Assembly: GCA_023229545.1 (NCBI GenBank)
Contig: JALNZB010000012.1
Span: forward strand, 14,357-78,356
Direction of reading: 5' to 3'
From: Sulfuritalea sp.
Lineage (GTDB): Bacteria > Pseudomonadota > Gammaproteobacteria > Burkholderiales > Rhodocyclaceae
DNA length: 64,000 bases
Both the position numbers and the translations under genes were made by a program. The notes beneath the pieces were generated by a model that saw only the letters and a program-made list of their open reading frames with translations, was not told where the DNA came from and did no database searches. Every line of letters starts with the position of its first letter. The stretch's first letter is position 1. This document shows positions 29,361-39,190 of this stretch, in pieces.

Positions 29361-30017
29361 ATGAATTACGAACAGGCCCGCTTCAACATGATCGAGCAAC
29401 AGTTGCGTCCATGGAAGGTTCTGGACCCGAACGTGCTCGAAGAGTTGTTTCTGGTCAAGCGCGAGGAGTTCGTTCCGCCCGCCTATTCCGGGCTGGCATT
29501 TGCCGATACGGAGATTCCGCTGAGAGGGGGCGCGCGCGCCTCCATGTTTCCACCCAAAGTCGAAGCGCGCGCCCTGCAGGCGCTGGCGATGAAAAAGCAC
29601 GAAAACGTGCTGGAAATCGGCACCGGTTCCGGCTACATGGCGGCCCTGCTGGGCACCCATGCCGACCATGTCTGGTCGATGGAAATCGATCCGCAACTGG
29701 CCGATACGGCGCGCGAGAACCTGCGGCGCGCCGGGGTGAGCAATGTAACGGTGGAAACCGGCAACGGTATGGCCGGCCTCGCCGCCCACGCGCCCTACGA
29801 TGTCATCATGGTTTCGGGCGCCATGGCCGCCGTGTCCCCGGCATTGCTCGACCAGCTCAAGCCGGGGGGGCGCCTGTTCGCCATCGAGGGCGAAGCGCCG
29901 GCAATGGAAGCCGTGCTGTACACCCGGGTGGACAAGGATTTTCGTCGTCTGGCGATATTCGAAACCGTGGTGGCATTCTTGCAGGATTGCGGCCAGCCGC
30001 CGAAGTTCGCGTTCTGA
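29361..30017 (+). CDS. protein-L-isoaspartate O-methyltransferase-like protein
   Basis: A 218-residue SAM-dependent methyltransferase of the PCMT family. It has the early block ARFNMIEQQLRPWKVLDPNVLE and FVPPAYSGLAFADTEIPL, and SAM motif I in VLEIGTGSGYMAALLG. The acidic end of strand 2 is MEIDPQLAD, and LDQLKPGGRLFAIEG follows. It differs from classical Pcm in lacking a typical active-site Ser loop text. It belongs to the group often found next to rhodanese and tolC genes, as here. The substrate is uncertain. Confidence 0.85.
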   Translation: MNYEQARFNMIEQQLRPWKVLDPNVLEELFLVKREEFVPPAYSGLAFADTEIPLRGGARASMFPPKVEARALQALAMKKHENVLEIGTGSGYMAALLGTHADHVWSMEIDPQLADTARENLRRAGVSNVTVETGNGMAGLAAHAPYDVIMVSGAMAAVSPALLDQLKPGGRLFAIEGEAPAMEAVLYTRVDKDFRRLAIFETVVAFLQDCGQPPKFAF

Positions 30018-30021
30018 GTCG

Positions 30022-30345
30022 ATGCGCCAGATTTCCGCCTCCCAACTTCAGGAATGGCTAGCCGATTCAGCGCGGCCCCAGCCGGTGCTGCTCGATGTGC
30101 GCGAACCCTGGGAGTTCGAGGCCTGCCGCATTGCCGGCTCGCAATCCATGCCGATACGCGGCGTCCCGGCGCGTTATCACGAGCTCAAGCGCGACGACGA
30201 TATCGTGATCATTTGTCACCATGGCGCGCGCAGCTTTCAGGCGGGAATGTTTCTGGAACAAATGGGCTTCGGCGGCATCATCAACCTGCAAGGCGGCGTC
30301 GCCGCCTGGGCGCGGGATGTCGATCCGTCGATGCCAACGTACTGA
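30022..30345 (+). CDS. single-domain rhodanese-like sulfurtransferase
   Basis: A 107-residue rhodanese domain. LLDVREPWEFEACRIAGSQSMPI is the CH2A-type block. The active-site loop is ICHHGARS with the catalytic Cys, and GGIINLQGGVAAWARDVDP follows. It starts four bases after the methyltransferase stop and precedes tolC by 24 bases, so it is probably co-transcribed. Confidence 0.9.
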   Translation: MRQISASQLQEWLADSARPQPVLLDVREPWEFEACRIAGSQSMPIRGVPARYHELKRDDDIVIICHHGARSFQAGMFLEQMGFGGIINLQGGVAAWARDVDPSMPTY

Positions 30346-30369
30346 CACGAAAATGAACGCGGAGTCCGC

Positions 30370-31710
30370 ATGAGCACAAGAAAACTGCTTCCCCTGATGA
30401 TCGCTGGTTGTCTGTCCGCCGGCGGGCTGGTCGAATTCGCCCATGGCGCCGACCTGATGGCGGTGTATCGCGACGCCATGGCCTACGACGCGCAATATGC
30501 GGCGGCGCGGGCCGCGCTTGAGGCCGGACGCGAGAAATTGCCGCAGGGTCGCGCCGGTTTGCTGCCGACGGTCGGCCTTGCCTCCAGCACGACATGGAAC
30601 AAAGTTTCCACGACTCCCCGGGTGGCGGGATCCGCCGAGATGAACACGAACTACAACAACAGCGGCTGGACGGTCAGCCTTTCGCAGCCGCTGTTCCGCT
30701 GGCAGAACTGGGTGGCCTACACGCAGTCGGAACTCGCCGTGGCGCAGTCCGAAGCCCAGTTCGGGCTGGCGCGACAGGAACTGATCGTGCGTGCCGCGCA
30801 AGCCTATTTCGATGTGTTGCTGGCGCAGGATACGCTGGCAGTCGCGCAGGCGCAGAAGGTGGCCATTGCCGAACAGCTCGAATCGGCCAAGCGCAATTTC
30901 GAAGTCGGCACCGCGACGATCACGGATACGCATGAAGCCCAGGCGCGCCACGACCTCACCAGCGCGCAGGAAATTGCCGCCGAAAATGACCTGACCGTCA
31001 AGCGCCAGGTGCTGCGCTCGGTGATCGGCAAGGAGCCGGAAGGCCTGAAAAACCTCAAGCCAGGGGTGCAGTTGGCCCGTCCGCAACCGGATGACATCGG
31101 CAAGTGGGTGGAGATGGCCGAATCGGCCAGCGCCTCGGTGCGGATCTATCAGGCCCTGTTTGAAATCGCCACGCGCGAGGTCGAAAAGCAGCGCGCCGGG
31201 CATTATCCGACGCTGGACCTGGTGGCGACGCGAGGCCGCAATTCGGCCACCAACAGCTCGAGCGCTGGCTATGGCAGCGACAGCAATGCGAACACCATCG
31301 GCTTGCAGTTGTCGATTCCCATCTTCGCCGGCGGCGCAACCGCCTCCAAGGACAGCGAAGCCGTCGCGCTGAAGGAAAAGGCCGGCGCCGATCTCGAAAA
31401 CGCGCGCCGCACGGCGGCGCTCAATGCGCGTCAGGCCTATCTGGGCGTGACCTCCGGCATGGCGCAGGTGAAGGCCTACGAAGCGGCGCTGACCTCGTCG
31501 CAGTCGGCGCTGGATTCGAACAAGCTCGGCTATGAAGTGGGCGTGCGCATCAACATCGATGTCCTGAATGCGCAGAGCCAGCTTTTCGACACCCGGCAGA
31601 AGCTGGCCAAGGCCCGGCTCGACACGCTGGCCTCGCTGCTCAAGCTGAAGGCCGCCGCCGGCAGCCTGGGCGAAGACGACGTCGCGGCGATCAACGCCCT
31701 GCTGGACTGA
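30370..31710 (+). CDS. TolC-family outer membrane efflux/secretion channel
   Basis: A 446-residue outer membrane factor. The signal peptide ends near FAHGA-D. Two repeats of the helical/beta fold are visible: DLMAVYRDAMAYDAQYAAARA with LPQGRAGLLPTVG in the first half, and LQLSIPIFAGGATASKDSEAVAL with LGYEVGVRINIDVLNAQSQLF in the second. The latter block is the classical TolC signature of type I secretion and efflux. It follows the two RND pumps and is the only outer membrane factor in the window. Its 3' end overlaps the convergent waaA by 20 bases. Confidence 0.93.
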   Translation: MSTRKLLPLMIAGCLSAGGLVEFAHGADLMAVYRDAMAYDAQYAAARAALEAGREKLPQGRAGLLPTVGLASSTTWNKVSTTPRVAGSAEMNTNYNNSGWTVSLSQPLFRWQNWVAYTQSELAVAQSEAQFGLARQELIVRAAQAYFDVLLAQDTLAVAQAQKVAIAEQLESAKRNFEVGTATITDTHEAQARHDLTSAQEIAAENDLTVKRQVLRSVIGKEPEGLKNLKPGVQLARPQPDDIGKWVEMAESASASVRIYQALFEIATREVEKQRAGHYPTLDLVATRGRNSATNSSSAGYGSDSNANTIGLQLSIPIFAGGATASKDSEAVALKEKAGADLENARRTAALNARQAYLGVTSGMAQVKAYEAALTSSQSALDSNKLGYEVGVRINIDVLNAQSQLFDTRQKLAKARLDTLASLLKLKAAAGSLGEDDVAAINALLD

Positions 31711-32944
31711 CCAACTCGATCGTGCGTGCCGTCGCACCGCGATGGCGCTCGGCAAAGGCGCGCCCGGCCGCACTCATGCGTGTTCTGCTTTCGGCATTTG
31801 CCAGCAGGACATTGGCCTGAGTTGCCAGCTCGTCGGCGTCCGTGATCGGCAGCGCCGCACCACAGGCGACAGCCTCGCGCGCCACTTCGGCAAAATTTCG
31901 CGTTGACGGGCCGATCAGGATCGGCGTACCGCAGGCTGCCGCCTCGATCAGGTTCTGGCTGCCGAAATCGAGCAGGCTGCCGCCGATGAAGGCGGCATCG
32001 ACCGAGGCGTACCAGGCGAACATCTCGCCCATGCTGTCGCCGATCAGCACGTGGGTGGACGCCGCAATCGGCAAGCTGTCGCTGCGCCGCTGCACCGCGA
32101 AGCCGCGCTGCATCGCCAGTCGCTCCACTTCGTCGAAACGCTGCGGATGGCGAGGCACGATGACCAGCAGCGCCGTCTCATCAGCGCCGACTCTCTGCCA
32201 CGCATCGAGGATCAGGACTTCCTCGCCCTCGCGCGTGCTGGCCGCCAGCCATACCGACCGGTCGCCGTAGCCGGCGCGAAACTCGCGGGCCAGTTCAAGC
32301 TGCTCGCTCGGCGCCGCGATGTCGAACTTGATGTTGCCGGTGACGGCGACGTCGTGCGCACCGAGCGCTTCAAGACGCGCCGCGTCGTCGGTCGACTGTG
32401 CACCGACACCCGCCAGACCTTGCAGTGCTTCGCGCGCCAGGGCGGGGAAGCGTGCGTAACGCCGTTCCGAGCGTGCCGACAGGCGGGCGTTGACCAGCCA
32501 CAGCCGCACACCGGTTTGCCGGCAGGCCGCAATCAGATTCGGCCACAGCTCGGTTTCCATGATGAGGCCGAACTGCGGTCGATAATGGCGCAGGAAACGT
32601 CGCATGGCCCAGGGGGTGTCGTAGGGCAGATAGATGCGCTCGACGCTGTCGCCGAACAGGGACTCGGATGTTTCGCGTCCGGTGGGGGTCATGTGGGTGA
32701 ACAGGATGCGGTGGCCCGGATAGCACTCGCGCAGGGCGGCCACCAGCGGCTGCGCGGCGCGCGTCTCGCCGACCGACACGGCGTGCAGCCAAATAGTCGG
32801 TGCTGACGGAACGGCGTCAAATACGCCGAAGCGTTCCTTCCAGTGGCGAAGATATTCAGGCTGTTTACGCGCGCGCCAGAGCAGGTGCAGGACCGCCCAG
32901 GGCAACAGCGCGACGACGACAAGAGTGTAGATCAGGCGTGCCAT
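31691..32944 (-). CDS. waaA: WaaA (KdtA), Kdo transferase
   Basis: Adds Kdo residues to lipid IVA. It has 417 residues, with an N-terminal membrane anchor LIYTLVVVALLPWAVLHLLW. Signatures are IWLHAVSVGETRAAQPLV, LFTHMTPTGRE, LIMETELWPNLIAACR, VNARLSARSERRYARF, GNIKFD, WLAASTREGEE, VPRHPQRF and the glycosyltransferase block GGSLLDFGSQNLIEAAACGTPILIGP. Two dispersed-repeat copies lie inside the gene, giving VPSAPTI before the first conserved block and RVGADET before the VPRHPQRF block. Its first 13 bases overlap the end of waaC. Confidence 0.94.
   Translation of the reverse strand: MARLIYTLVVVALLPWAVLHLLWRARKQPEYLRHWKERFGVFDAVPSAPTIWLHAVSVGETRAAQPLVAALRECYPGHRILFTHMTPTGRETSESLFGDSVERIYLPYDTPWAMRRFLRHYRPQFGLIMETELWPNLIAACRQTGVRLWLVNARLSARSERRYARFPALAREALQGLAGVGAQSTDDAARLEALGAHDVAVTGNIKFDIAAPSEQLELAREFRAGYGDRSVWLAASTREGEEVLILDAWQRVGADETALLVIVPRHPQRFDEVERLAMQRGFAVQRRSDSLPIAASTHVLIGDSMGEMFAWYASVDAAFIGGSLLDFGSQNLIEAAACGTPILIGPSTRNFAEVAREAVACGAALPITDADELATQANVLLANAESRTRMSAAGRAFAERHRGATARTIELVSPAGR
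32171..32194 (-). repeat. dispersed short repeat, copy 7 (inside waaA, sense)
   Basis: On the minus strand AGAGTCGGCGCTGATG then AGACGGCG. It is in frame as RVGADETA. Confidence 0.75.
32795..32816 (+). repeat. dispersed short repeat, copy 8 (inside waaA, antisense)
   Basis: AGTCGGTGCTGACGG then AACGGCG. On the waaA strand it encodes AVPSAPT, just before the conserved IWLHAVSVGE block, where other family members have a short loop. Confidence 0.75.
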
Positions 32945-33885
32945 CGGAGCAGTGGAATTGCTGCCGCGAGCACGGCGTCGACGCTCGGCGGCTGGCCGCG
33001 CGCGCCGAGGTTGACGGTCGGCGTACTTGCAAGTACGCCGGTCAGCGCCGGATCGGAGGCGCAGAATAGCGCCAGCGTCGGTCGCCCCAAAGCCGCCGCG
33101 AGATGAACGAGGCCGGTATCGACGCCGACCACGATGCGCGCCGCCGCAATCATTTCAGCGAGGTCCTTAAGGCCGAGCGGCGCCACGGCAATGGCATCGG
33201 GAATGGCTAGCGCGAGTTGCTCGGCACGTTTGCGCTCGCTCGCGCTGCCCGCCGGCAGCAGGCAGGCGATGCCTTGTTCGTGCAGGGCACGGCCGAGCGC
33301 GATCCAGCGTTCCTCCGGCCACAACTTGTCGTCGCGCGAAGTCGCGGTAAGCAGTATCGCGTTCGGCTTGTTGAAAGTCGGCGCTGATGAAGCGGCGATG
33401 CCATAGTCCGGCGCACCATCGAGCGTGTAGCCGGCGGCCAGTGCGGCAAGCTGGCGGTTGCGCAGGACGGCGTGAAGATTCTTCGGCACGCTGAAGGTGG
33501 CATCGTAAAAGTGCGCCGCCAGCGGTTCGCGCGCCGACCCGGCGGCGTATCCGCAACGCTTGCCGCGCGCCATGCGGGCGATCAGCGCGCTTTTCAGCAA
33601 GCCCTGGGTGTCTATGACCAGATCGTATATTTCCGCCCGCAGCGCTGCGCGGAAAGCGCGAATCTCGTGCCATGTTACGGACGAGAATGGCGACTGGCGC
33701 CAGCGCCTGAGCGCGACCGGGATGACGCGACCGAGTCCGGGGTGGAGTCGAGGAATATCGACAAAGGCCTCCTCGACGATCCAGTCGATCCTCGCTTCGG
33801 GATAGTTGCGGCGCAGGTCGGTGACGACCGGCAGGTTGTGCACCACGTCGCCAAGGGAGGATGTTTTGATGAGAAGAATGCGCAT
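32932..33885 (-). CDS. waaC: WaaC, lipopolysaccharide heptosyltransferase I
   Basis: Adds the first heptose to Kdo2-lipid A. It has 317 residues from ATG 33885, where the family N-terminus MRILLIKTSSLGDVVHNLPVV begins. Further blocks are IDWIVEEAFVDIPRLHP, LVIDTQGLLKSALIARMA, LLTATSRDDKLWPEERWIAL and VGVDTGLVHLAAALGRPTLALF. Two sequence oddities lie inside: a dispersed-repeat copy encoding ASSAPTF before the ILLTATSR block (33374-33397), and a perfect 20-base palindrome (33020-33039) encoding part of LTGVLASTPTVN. Confidence 0.94.
   Translation of the reverse strand: MRILLIKTSSLGDVVHNLPVVTDLRRNYPEARIDWIVEEAFVDIPRLHPGLGRVIPVALRRWRQSPFSSVTWHEIRAFRAALRAEIYDLVIDTQGLLKSALIARMARGKRCGYAAGSAREPLAAHFYDATFSVPKNLHAVLRNRQLAALAAGYTLDGAPDYGIAASSAPTFNKPNAILLTATSRDDKLWPEERWIALGRALHEQGIACLLPAGSASERKRAEQLALAIPDAIAVAPLGLKDLAEMIAAARIVVGVDTGLVHLAAALGRPTLALFCASDPALTGVLASTPTVNLGARGQPPSVDAVLAAAIPLLRWHA
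33020..33039 (+). repeat. perfect 20-base palindrome inside waaC
   Basis: GGCGTACTTG followed directly by its reverse complement CAAGTACGCC. It lies in the region encoding GVLASTPT near the protein's C-terminus, where the family is variable. Confidence 0.85.
33374..33397 (+). repeat. dispersed short repeat, copy 9 (inside waaC, antisense)
   Basis: AAAGTCGGCGCTGATG then AAGCGGCG. On the waaC strand it encodes AASSAPTF. Confidence 0.75.
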
Positions 33886-33946
33886 CGGTGGGAGCGGGAT
33901 GACGCCTTGCGCCGTAAAATGCATCCAACCGCAATTATAGCTGCCC

Positions 33947-34711
33947 ATGACTTCAGACGACCGCCAGCCCCTTTCCGCCGTCCTGATTACCAGGAACGCC
34001 GCCAGCCAACTCGCCGAGTGCCTCGCCAGTCTGGCGTTCTGCGACGAAATCCTCGTCGTCGATTCCGCCAGCGAAGACGCCACGGTGGAGATTGCCGAAC
34101 GCCACGGCGCGCGGGTTATTCAATCCGAGTGGCGCGGTTTCGGGCCGCAGAAGCAGTTTGCGGTCGAGCAGGCAAAGCACGACTGGGTGCTCTGCATCGA
34201 TGCCGACGAGCGGGTGAGTGAGCGCTTGCGGCAGAGCATCGTCGCCGCTCCGTCAGCGCCGACCTTCAGCGCTTGGCGTTTCGCCCGCTGCAACCGTTTC
34301 ATGGGCCGCTACCTGCGCCACGGCGAAGGCTACCCGGACTGGAGCCTGCGCCTTTTCGACCGGCGCCATGCGCGCTGGTCGGACGATGCGGTGCACGAAA
34401 AGGTGATCGCCGCCGGAGAAATCGGCACTCTGCCCGGCGACCTGCTGCATGACTCGGCCGAAACGCTGGACAGCTATCTCGCCAAGCAAAACCGTTACAC
34501 CACGCTGGCCGCGCAAGCGGCGCTGGCCGCCGGTTGCCGGGCAAGCGTGGCGCAACTGCTGTTGTCGCCGCTACTGCGCTTCATCAAGTTCTACCTGCTG
34601 CGACGCGGATTTCTGGACGGCCTGCCGGGGCTGGTGCATATCCTCGTCGGCTGCCAGAACAGCTTCTTCAAGTATGCGAAAATGCTGGCTTTTCAGAGAG
34701 ACGGCCAATGA
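33947..34711 (+). CDS. family 2 glycosyltransferase, WaaE/KdtX type
   Basis: A 254-residue GT-A glycosyltransferase. The N-terminal block [43 protein letters not shown] and the nucleotide-binding [12 protein letters not shown] are typical of lipopolysaccharide core beta-1,4-glucosyltransferases. [16 protein letters not shown] and VHEKV follow. It is divergent from waaC and overlaps the next epimerase gene by four bases. The donor sugar is not certain. A dispersed-repeat copy supplies APSAPTF in a variable stretch. Confidence 0.87.
   Translation: MTSDDRQPLSAVLITRNAASQLAECLASLAFCDEILVVDSASEDATVEIAERHGARVIQSEWRGFGPQKQFAVEQAKHDWVLCIDADERVSERLRQSIVAAPSAPTFSAWRFARCNRFMGRYLRHGEGYPDWSLRLFDRRHARWSDDAVHEKVIAAGEIGTLPGDLLHDSAETLDSYLAKQNRYTTLAAQAALAAGCRASVAQLLLSPLLRFIKFYLLRRGFLDGLPGLVHILVGCQNSFFKYAKMLAFQRDGQ
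34243..34266 (-). repeat. dispersed short repeat, copy 10 (inside glycosyltransferase gene, antisense)
   Basis: On the minus strand AAGGTCGGCGCTGACGG then AGCGGCG. On the coding strand it gives AAPSAPTF, the same peptide as the copies in waaA and waaC although the genes are unrelated. Confidence 0.75.
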
Positions 34712-35715
34712 AAGTTCTGCTTACCGGCGCCGCCGGTTTTATCGGCATGCATGTCTGCGAGCGCCTGCTGGCGCGCGGCGACGAGGTGATCGGGGTGGAC
34801 AACCTCAACGACTACTACGACGTGGCCTTGAAGGAGGCGCGTCTGGCGCGGCTCACGCCCAATCCGCGCTTCAGGCTTTCCCGACTGGATATCGCCGACC
34901 GGGATGGCATTGCCGCCCTGTTCGCCAGTGAGCGCCCGCAGCGCGTCATCAATCTGGCGGCGCAGGCCGGCGTGCGCTACTCGCTGCAAAATCCGCACGC
35001 CTATGTCGACAGCAACGTCGTCGGCTTTGTCAATATTCTTGAAGGCTGCCGCCACAGCGGCGTCGAGCACTTCGTCTATGCCAGCAGTTCCAGCATCTAC
35101 GGCGGCAACGAGCGCTTGCCGTTTTCGGAACACGACAACGTCGATCATCCGGTCAGCATCTATGCCGCGACCAAGAAGTCCAACGAGTTGATGGCCCACA
35201 CCTACAGCCATTTGTTCAATGTGCCGACCACCGGACTGCGCTTCTTCACCGTGTATGGGCCGTGGGGCCGACCCGACATGGCCCTGTTTCTGTTTACCAA
35301 GGCCATCCTCGAAGACCGTCCGATCGATGTCTTCAACCACGGCAAAATGCGGCGCGACTTCACCTACATCGACGACATCGCCGAAGGCGTGATCCGCGTC
35401 CTCGACCGTCCGCCGCAGGCCAATCCCGACTTCGACAAGCAGGTGCCCGATCCGGCGACCAGTTGGGCGCCGTACCGCGTGTTCAACGTCGGCAACAACC
35501 AGCCGGTCGAACTGATGGCCTATGTCGATGCGCTGGAACAGGCGTTGGGCAAAAAGGCGACGCGGAACTTTCTGCCCTTGCAGGATGGCGACGTGCCGGC
35601 GACTTACGCCGATACCACCGAGCTCAACCGCGTCACCGGCTTTGTACCCAAGACGCCAGTGGTCGACGGCGTGCGCCGCTTTGTCGATTGGTACCGGAGT
35701 TACATGAATGCCTGA
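34708..35715 (+). CDS. UDP-glucuronate 4-epimerase-like NAD-dependent epimerase
   Basis: A 335-residue short-chain dehydrogenase/epimerase starting at ATG 34708, which overlaps the glycosyltransferase stop by four bases. The NAD fold is [20 protein letters not shown], then [17 protein letters not shown], typical of the CapI/LpsL glucuronate epimerases. The catalytic triad is seen in [12 protein letters not shown] and [40 protein letters not shown] follows. It likely makes UDP-galacturonate for surface polysaccharide. It overlaps manC by eight bases. Confidence 0.9.
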   Translation: MKVLLTGAAGFIGMHVCERLLARGDEVIGVDNLNDYYDVALKEARLARLTPNPRFRLSRLDIADRDGIAALFASERPQRVINLAAQAGVRYSLQNPHAYVDSNVVGFVNILEGCRHSGVEHFVYASSSSIYGGNERLPFSEHDNVDHPVSIYAATKKSNELMAHTYSHLFNVPTTGLRFFTVYGPWGRPDMALFLFTKAILEDRPIDVFNHGKMRRDFTYIDDIAEGVIRVLDRPPQANPDFDKQVPDPATSWAPYRVFNVGNNQPVELMAYVDALEQALGKKATRNFLPLQDGDVPATYADTTELNRVTGFVPKTPVVDGVRRFVDWYRSYMNA

Positions 35716-37162
35716 GTCGCGGCTGGTCCCTGTTGTTCTCAGCGGCGGTTCTGGCACGCGCCTGTGGCCGGTGTCGCGCGAGAAGCATCCGAAGCAGTTG
35801 CAGCCTTTGCTGGGCGGCGAGAGCTTGTTGCAAAACACCCTGCGGCGCCTGCAAGGCTTGCCGCTGGGGACGCCGATCGTTGTCAGCAACCAGGAATATC
35901 GCTTCATCACCGCCGAGCAATTGCGCCAGCTCGGGCTGGCGGACTGGACGCTACTGCTGGAGCCCGCCGGTCGCAATACCGCTCCGGCGCTGACGGTCGC
36001 CGCGCTTTATGCTATTCGCGATGGCGCCGATCCGGTGTTGCTGGCGACTCCGGCGGATCACCATATCCGCCATGTCGGCGCGTTCAGGCAGGCCGTGCTG
36101 CGCGGGTTGCCGGAGGCGGAGAACGGCGCCGTGGTGACTTTCGGCATCGTCCCCGATCGCCCCGAAACCGGCTTCGGCTATATCGAGTCAAGAGTCGGCG
36201 CTGATGGCACGGCGCCTGGGGCGCCCATGGACCTGCTGGCTTTCCGCGAGAAGCCGGATGCGGCGACGGCACAGACCTATGTGGCCGGCGGCAGACACTT
36301 CTGGAACAGCGGCATTTTCATGTTGCGCGCGTCGGTGTGGCTCAAGGCCATCGGCCACTTCGCGCCGGAGATTCTGGCGGCCTGTCGCAAGGCAGTCGAC
36401 GGCGCGCAGGACGATGGCGATTTCGTGCGGCTCGACGCGGTGGCCTTCGCCGCATCCCCCGCCGATTCCATTGACTATGCGGTGATGGAAAAGCTTCCCG
36501 CCGCCAGCGAACTCGATATCCCCTGCCGCGTGGTTCCTCTCGCTGTCGGCTGGTCGGATGTCGGCGCCTGGGACGCGCTGTGGCAAGCCATCGACCGCGA
36601 CACCGATGACAATGCTATCAGGGGCGATGTCTGGCTGGAGGATTCGCACGGCAACCTGGTGATCGCCGAACATGGCCTCGTCGCCTGCATTGGCTGCGAG
36701 GACATGGTGGTGGTGGAAACGGCGGATGCCGTGCTGATCGCGCCCAAGTCCCGCACGCAGGAGGTAAAACGCATCGTCAGCCGCCTCAAGGCGGCCGGTC
36801 GCAGCGAAGCCGATCTGCATCGCAAGGTGCATCGGCCCTGGGGCTGGTACGACGGCATCGACAGCGGCGAGCGGTTTCAGGTCAAGCGCATCGTGGTCAG
36901 CCCCGGCGCCATCCTTTCGCTGCAAATGCACCACCATCGCGCCGAGCACTGGGTGGTGGTACGCGGCACCGCCAGGGTTACCCGCGGCGAAGAAATCATC
37001 CTGCTCGGCGAGAACGAATCGACCTACATTCCGCTCGGCGTCAAGCATCGCCTGGAAAACCCCGGCCAGATACCGCTCGAAATCATCGAGGTACAGTCGG
37101 GCAGTTATCTGGGCGAGGATGATATCGTGCGCTTTGAAGACAACTACGGACGCCAGCAATGA
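35708..37162 (+). CDS. manC: ManC/AlgA-type mannose-1-phosphate guanylyltransferase / mannose-6-phosphate isomerase
   Basis: Bifunctional enzyme (484 aa) making GDP-mannose. The N-terminal nucleotidyltransferase has [39 protein letters not shown] and [10 protein letters not shown]. The C-terminal cupin isomerase domain has [38 protein letters not shown] and [20 protein letters not shown] dispersed-repeat copy adds [13 protein letters not shown] between FGYIE and the [10 protein letters not shown] block. It is linked by a four-base overlap to gmd. Confidence 0.95.
   Translation: MPESRLVPVVLSGGSGTRLWPVSREKHPKQLQPLLGGESLLQNTLRRLQGLPLGTPIVVSNQEYRFITAEQLRQLGLADWTLLLEPAGRNTAPALTVAALYAIRDGADPVLLATPADHHIRHVGAFRQAVLRGLPEAENGAVVTFGIVPDRPETGFGYIESRVGADGTAPGAPMDLLAFREKPDAATAQTYVAGGRHFWNSGIFMLRASVWLKAIGHFAPEILAACRKAVDGAQDDGDFVRLDAVAFAASPADSIDYAVMEKLPAASELDIPCRVVPLAVGWSDVGAWDALWQAIDRDTDDNAIRGDVWLEDSHGNLVIAEHGLVACIGCEDMVVVETADAVLIAPKSRTQEVKRIVSRLKAAGRSEADLHRKVHRPWGWYDGIDSGERFQVKRIVVSPGAILSLQMHHHRAEHWVVVRGTARVTRGEEIILLGENESTYIPLGVKHRLENPGQIPLEIIEVQSGSYLGEDDIVRFEDNYGRQQ
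36191..36216 (+). repeat. dispersed short repeat, copy 11 (inside manC)
   Basis: AGAGTCGGCGCTGATGG then CACGGCGCC, in frame as RVGADGTAP. The GGCGC/GCGCC arm pair is kept. Confidence 0.85.
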
Positions 37163-38247
37163 CCCATAAAATCGCGCTGATTACCGGCATCACCGGCCAG
37201 GACGTCGCCTATCTCGCCGAATTTCTGCTCGACAAGGGCTACGACGTGCACGGCATCAAGCGCCGCACCTCGCTGTTCAATACCGATCGCATCGATCACC
37301 TGTATCAGGACCCGCACGAGAAGAACCGGCGATTCAGCCTGCATCACGGCGACATGACCGACAGTTCGAGCCTGGTGCGCATCATCCAGCAGACGCAACC
37401 CGACGAAATCTACAATCTTGCTGCGCAAAGCCATGTCGCCGTGAGCTTCGAGGAGCCCGAGTACACCGCCAATTCCGATGCGCTGGGCGCCCTGCGCGTG
37501 CTTGAGGCCATCCGCATCCTCGGCATGGAGAAAAAGACCCGCTTCTACCAAGCCAGCACGTCCGAGCTCTTCGGTCTGGTGCAGGAAACGCCGCAAAAGG
37601 AAACCACGCCCTTCTATCCGCGCAGTCCCTACGCGGTGGCCAAGCTCTATGCCTACTGGATCACGGTGAATTACCGCGAGGCCTATGGCATGTATGCCTG
37701 CAATGGCATTTTGTTCAACCACGAGTCGCCGATTCGCGGCGAGACCTTCGTCACGCGCAAGATCACCCGCGCCCTGGCGCGCATCAAGCTCGGCTTGCAG
37801 GATTGCCTGTTTCTCGGCAATCTGGATGCAAAGCGCGACTGGGGTCATGCCCGCGACTACATCGAGATGCAGTGGCTGATGTTGCAACAGGATCATGCCG
37901 AGGATTTCGTCATCGCCACCGGCGTGCAATACAGCGTGCGCGATTTCGTCAACGCGGCGGCAGCCGAGATCGGCATTGCGGTCGAATGGCGCGGTAAGGG
38001 CGTGGACGAAAAGGGCTACGACGCGCAAGGCAAATGCATCGTTCAGGTCGACCCGCGCTACTTCCGGCCGACCGAAGTCGAAACGCTATTGGGCGACGCG
38101 ACCAAGGCGCGTGAAAAACTGGGATGGACACCGAAGATCACCTTCGCCGAACTCGTCGCCGAAATGGTGAGGGAAGATCTCAAGGCGGCAGAGCGCGACG
38201 AGCTGATCAAGAAGCATGGCTACCAGGCCATGGATCGTCACGAATGA
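37159..38247 (+). CDS. gmd: Gmd, GDP-mannose 4,6-dehydratase
   Basis: Makes GDP-4-keto-6-deoxymannose from GDP-mannose. It has 362 residues. The family is unmistakable from [65 protein letters not shown], the active-site YAVAK (Tyr158, Lys162) and [10 protein letters not shown]. Two normally invariant positions differ in the bases. The Rossmann glycine of GITGQDG is Val16, and the first Arg of SPRRGETF is Ile192. Both are near the cofactor, so activity or cofactor affinity could be altered. It lies between manC (four-base overlap) and fcl. Confidence 0.94.
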   Translation: MTHKIALITGITGQDVAYLAEFLLDKGYDVHGIKRRTSLFNTDRIDHLYQDPHEKNRRFSLHHGDMTDSSSLVRIIQQTQPDEIYNLAAQSHVAVSFEEPEYTANSDALGALRVLEAIRILGMEKKTRFYQASTSELFGLVQETPQKETTPFYPRSPYAVAKLYAYWITVNYREAYGMYACNGILFNHESPIRGETFVTRKITRALARIKLGLQDCLFLGNLDAKRDWGHARDYIEMQWLMLQQDHAEDFVIATGVQYSVRDFVNAAAAEIGIAVEWRGKGVDEKGYDAQGKCIVQVDPRYFRPTEVETLLGDATKAREKLGWTPKITFAELVAEMVREDLKAAERDELIKKHGYQAMDRHE

Positions 38248-38254
38248 TGGATAG

Positions 38255-39190
38255 ATGATGGAAACTGCGGCGAAGATATACGTTGCCGGCCACCGCGGCA
38301 TGGTGGGTTCCGCGCTGGTTCGCCGCTTGCAGCAAGCCGGCTACGACAATATCCTCACCCGCACCCATGCCGAACTGGATCTGCTGAATCAGGCCGCGAC
38401 ACAGGCTTTTCTGGCGCAGGAAAGACCCGATTTCATTTTCATCGCCGCCGCCATCGTCGGCGGCATAAATGCCAACAACACGTTGCGCGCCGACTTCATC
38501 TACCAGAACCTGATGGTCGAGGCCAACCTGATCCACGGCGCATGGCTCGCCGGCGTTCAGCGTCTGTGTTTCCTCGGCTCGAGCTGCATTTATCCGCGCG
38601 ACTGCCCGCAGCCGATCAGGGAAGACTATCTGCTTACCGGTCCGCTGGAGCAGACCAACGAGCCCTATGCGGTCGCCAAGATTGCCGGCATCAAGCTGTG
38701 CGAAAGCTACAATCGTCAGCACGGCACACGCTACTTCTCGGTCATGCCCACCAACTTGTACGGCCCCAACGATCACTACGATCTGGCGAAAAGCCACGTG
38801 CTGCCGGCGCTGATTCGCAAGGCGCATGAAGCGAAGCGGCGTGGCGACAGCGAACTCGTGGTGTGGGGCAGCGGCACGCCGAGGCGAGAGTTTCTTTATG
38901 TCGATGACCTGGCGGACGCCTGCGTCTTTCTCATGGAACAGGGTGTCGCCGACGGCTTCTACAACATCGGCGTCGGCGAGGATGTGACGATTCGCCAACT
39001 CGCCGAATCCGTTATGTCCGTGACCGGATTCACGGGCAATATCGTGTTCGACTCCACCAAGCCGGACGGTACGCCGCGCAAACTGCTCGATGTCAGTCGT
39101 CTGAGCGGGATCGGCTGGCGCGCGCGTACCCCGCTGCGCGAAGGCATCGCGCTGGCCTACAAGGATTTTCTGGCGCGGCATGCCGGCTGA
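38255..39190 (+). CDS. fcl: Fcl (WcaG), GDP-L-fucose synthase
   Basis: Epimerises and reduces the Gmd product to GDP-L-fucose. It has 311 residues, with the NADP fold [19 protein letters not shown] and [25 protein letters not shown]. The Ser/Cys active-site block [15 protein letters not shown] is followed by [19 protein letters not shown] with the Tyr/Lys pair. [13 protein letters not shown] and [17 protein letters not shown] follow. With manC and gmd it completes a GDP-fucose pathway. It starts seven bases after gmd and overlaps the following ligase gene by 11 bases. Confidence 0.95.
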   Translation: MMETAAKIYVAGHRGMVGSALVRRLQQAGYDNILTRTHAELDLLNQAATQAFLAQERPDFIFIAAAIVGGINANNTLRADFIYQNLMVEANLIHGAWLAGVQRLCFLGSSCIYPRDCPQPIREDYLLTGPLEQTNEPYAVAKIAGIKLCESYNRQHGTRYFSVMPTNLYGPNDHYDLAKSHVLPALIRKAHEAKRRGDSELVVWGSGTPRREFLYVDDLADACVFLMEQGVADGFYNIGVGEDVTIRQLAESVMSVTGFTGNIVFDSTKPDGTPRKLLDVSRLSGIGWRARTPLREGIALAYKDFLARHAG

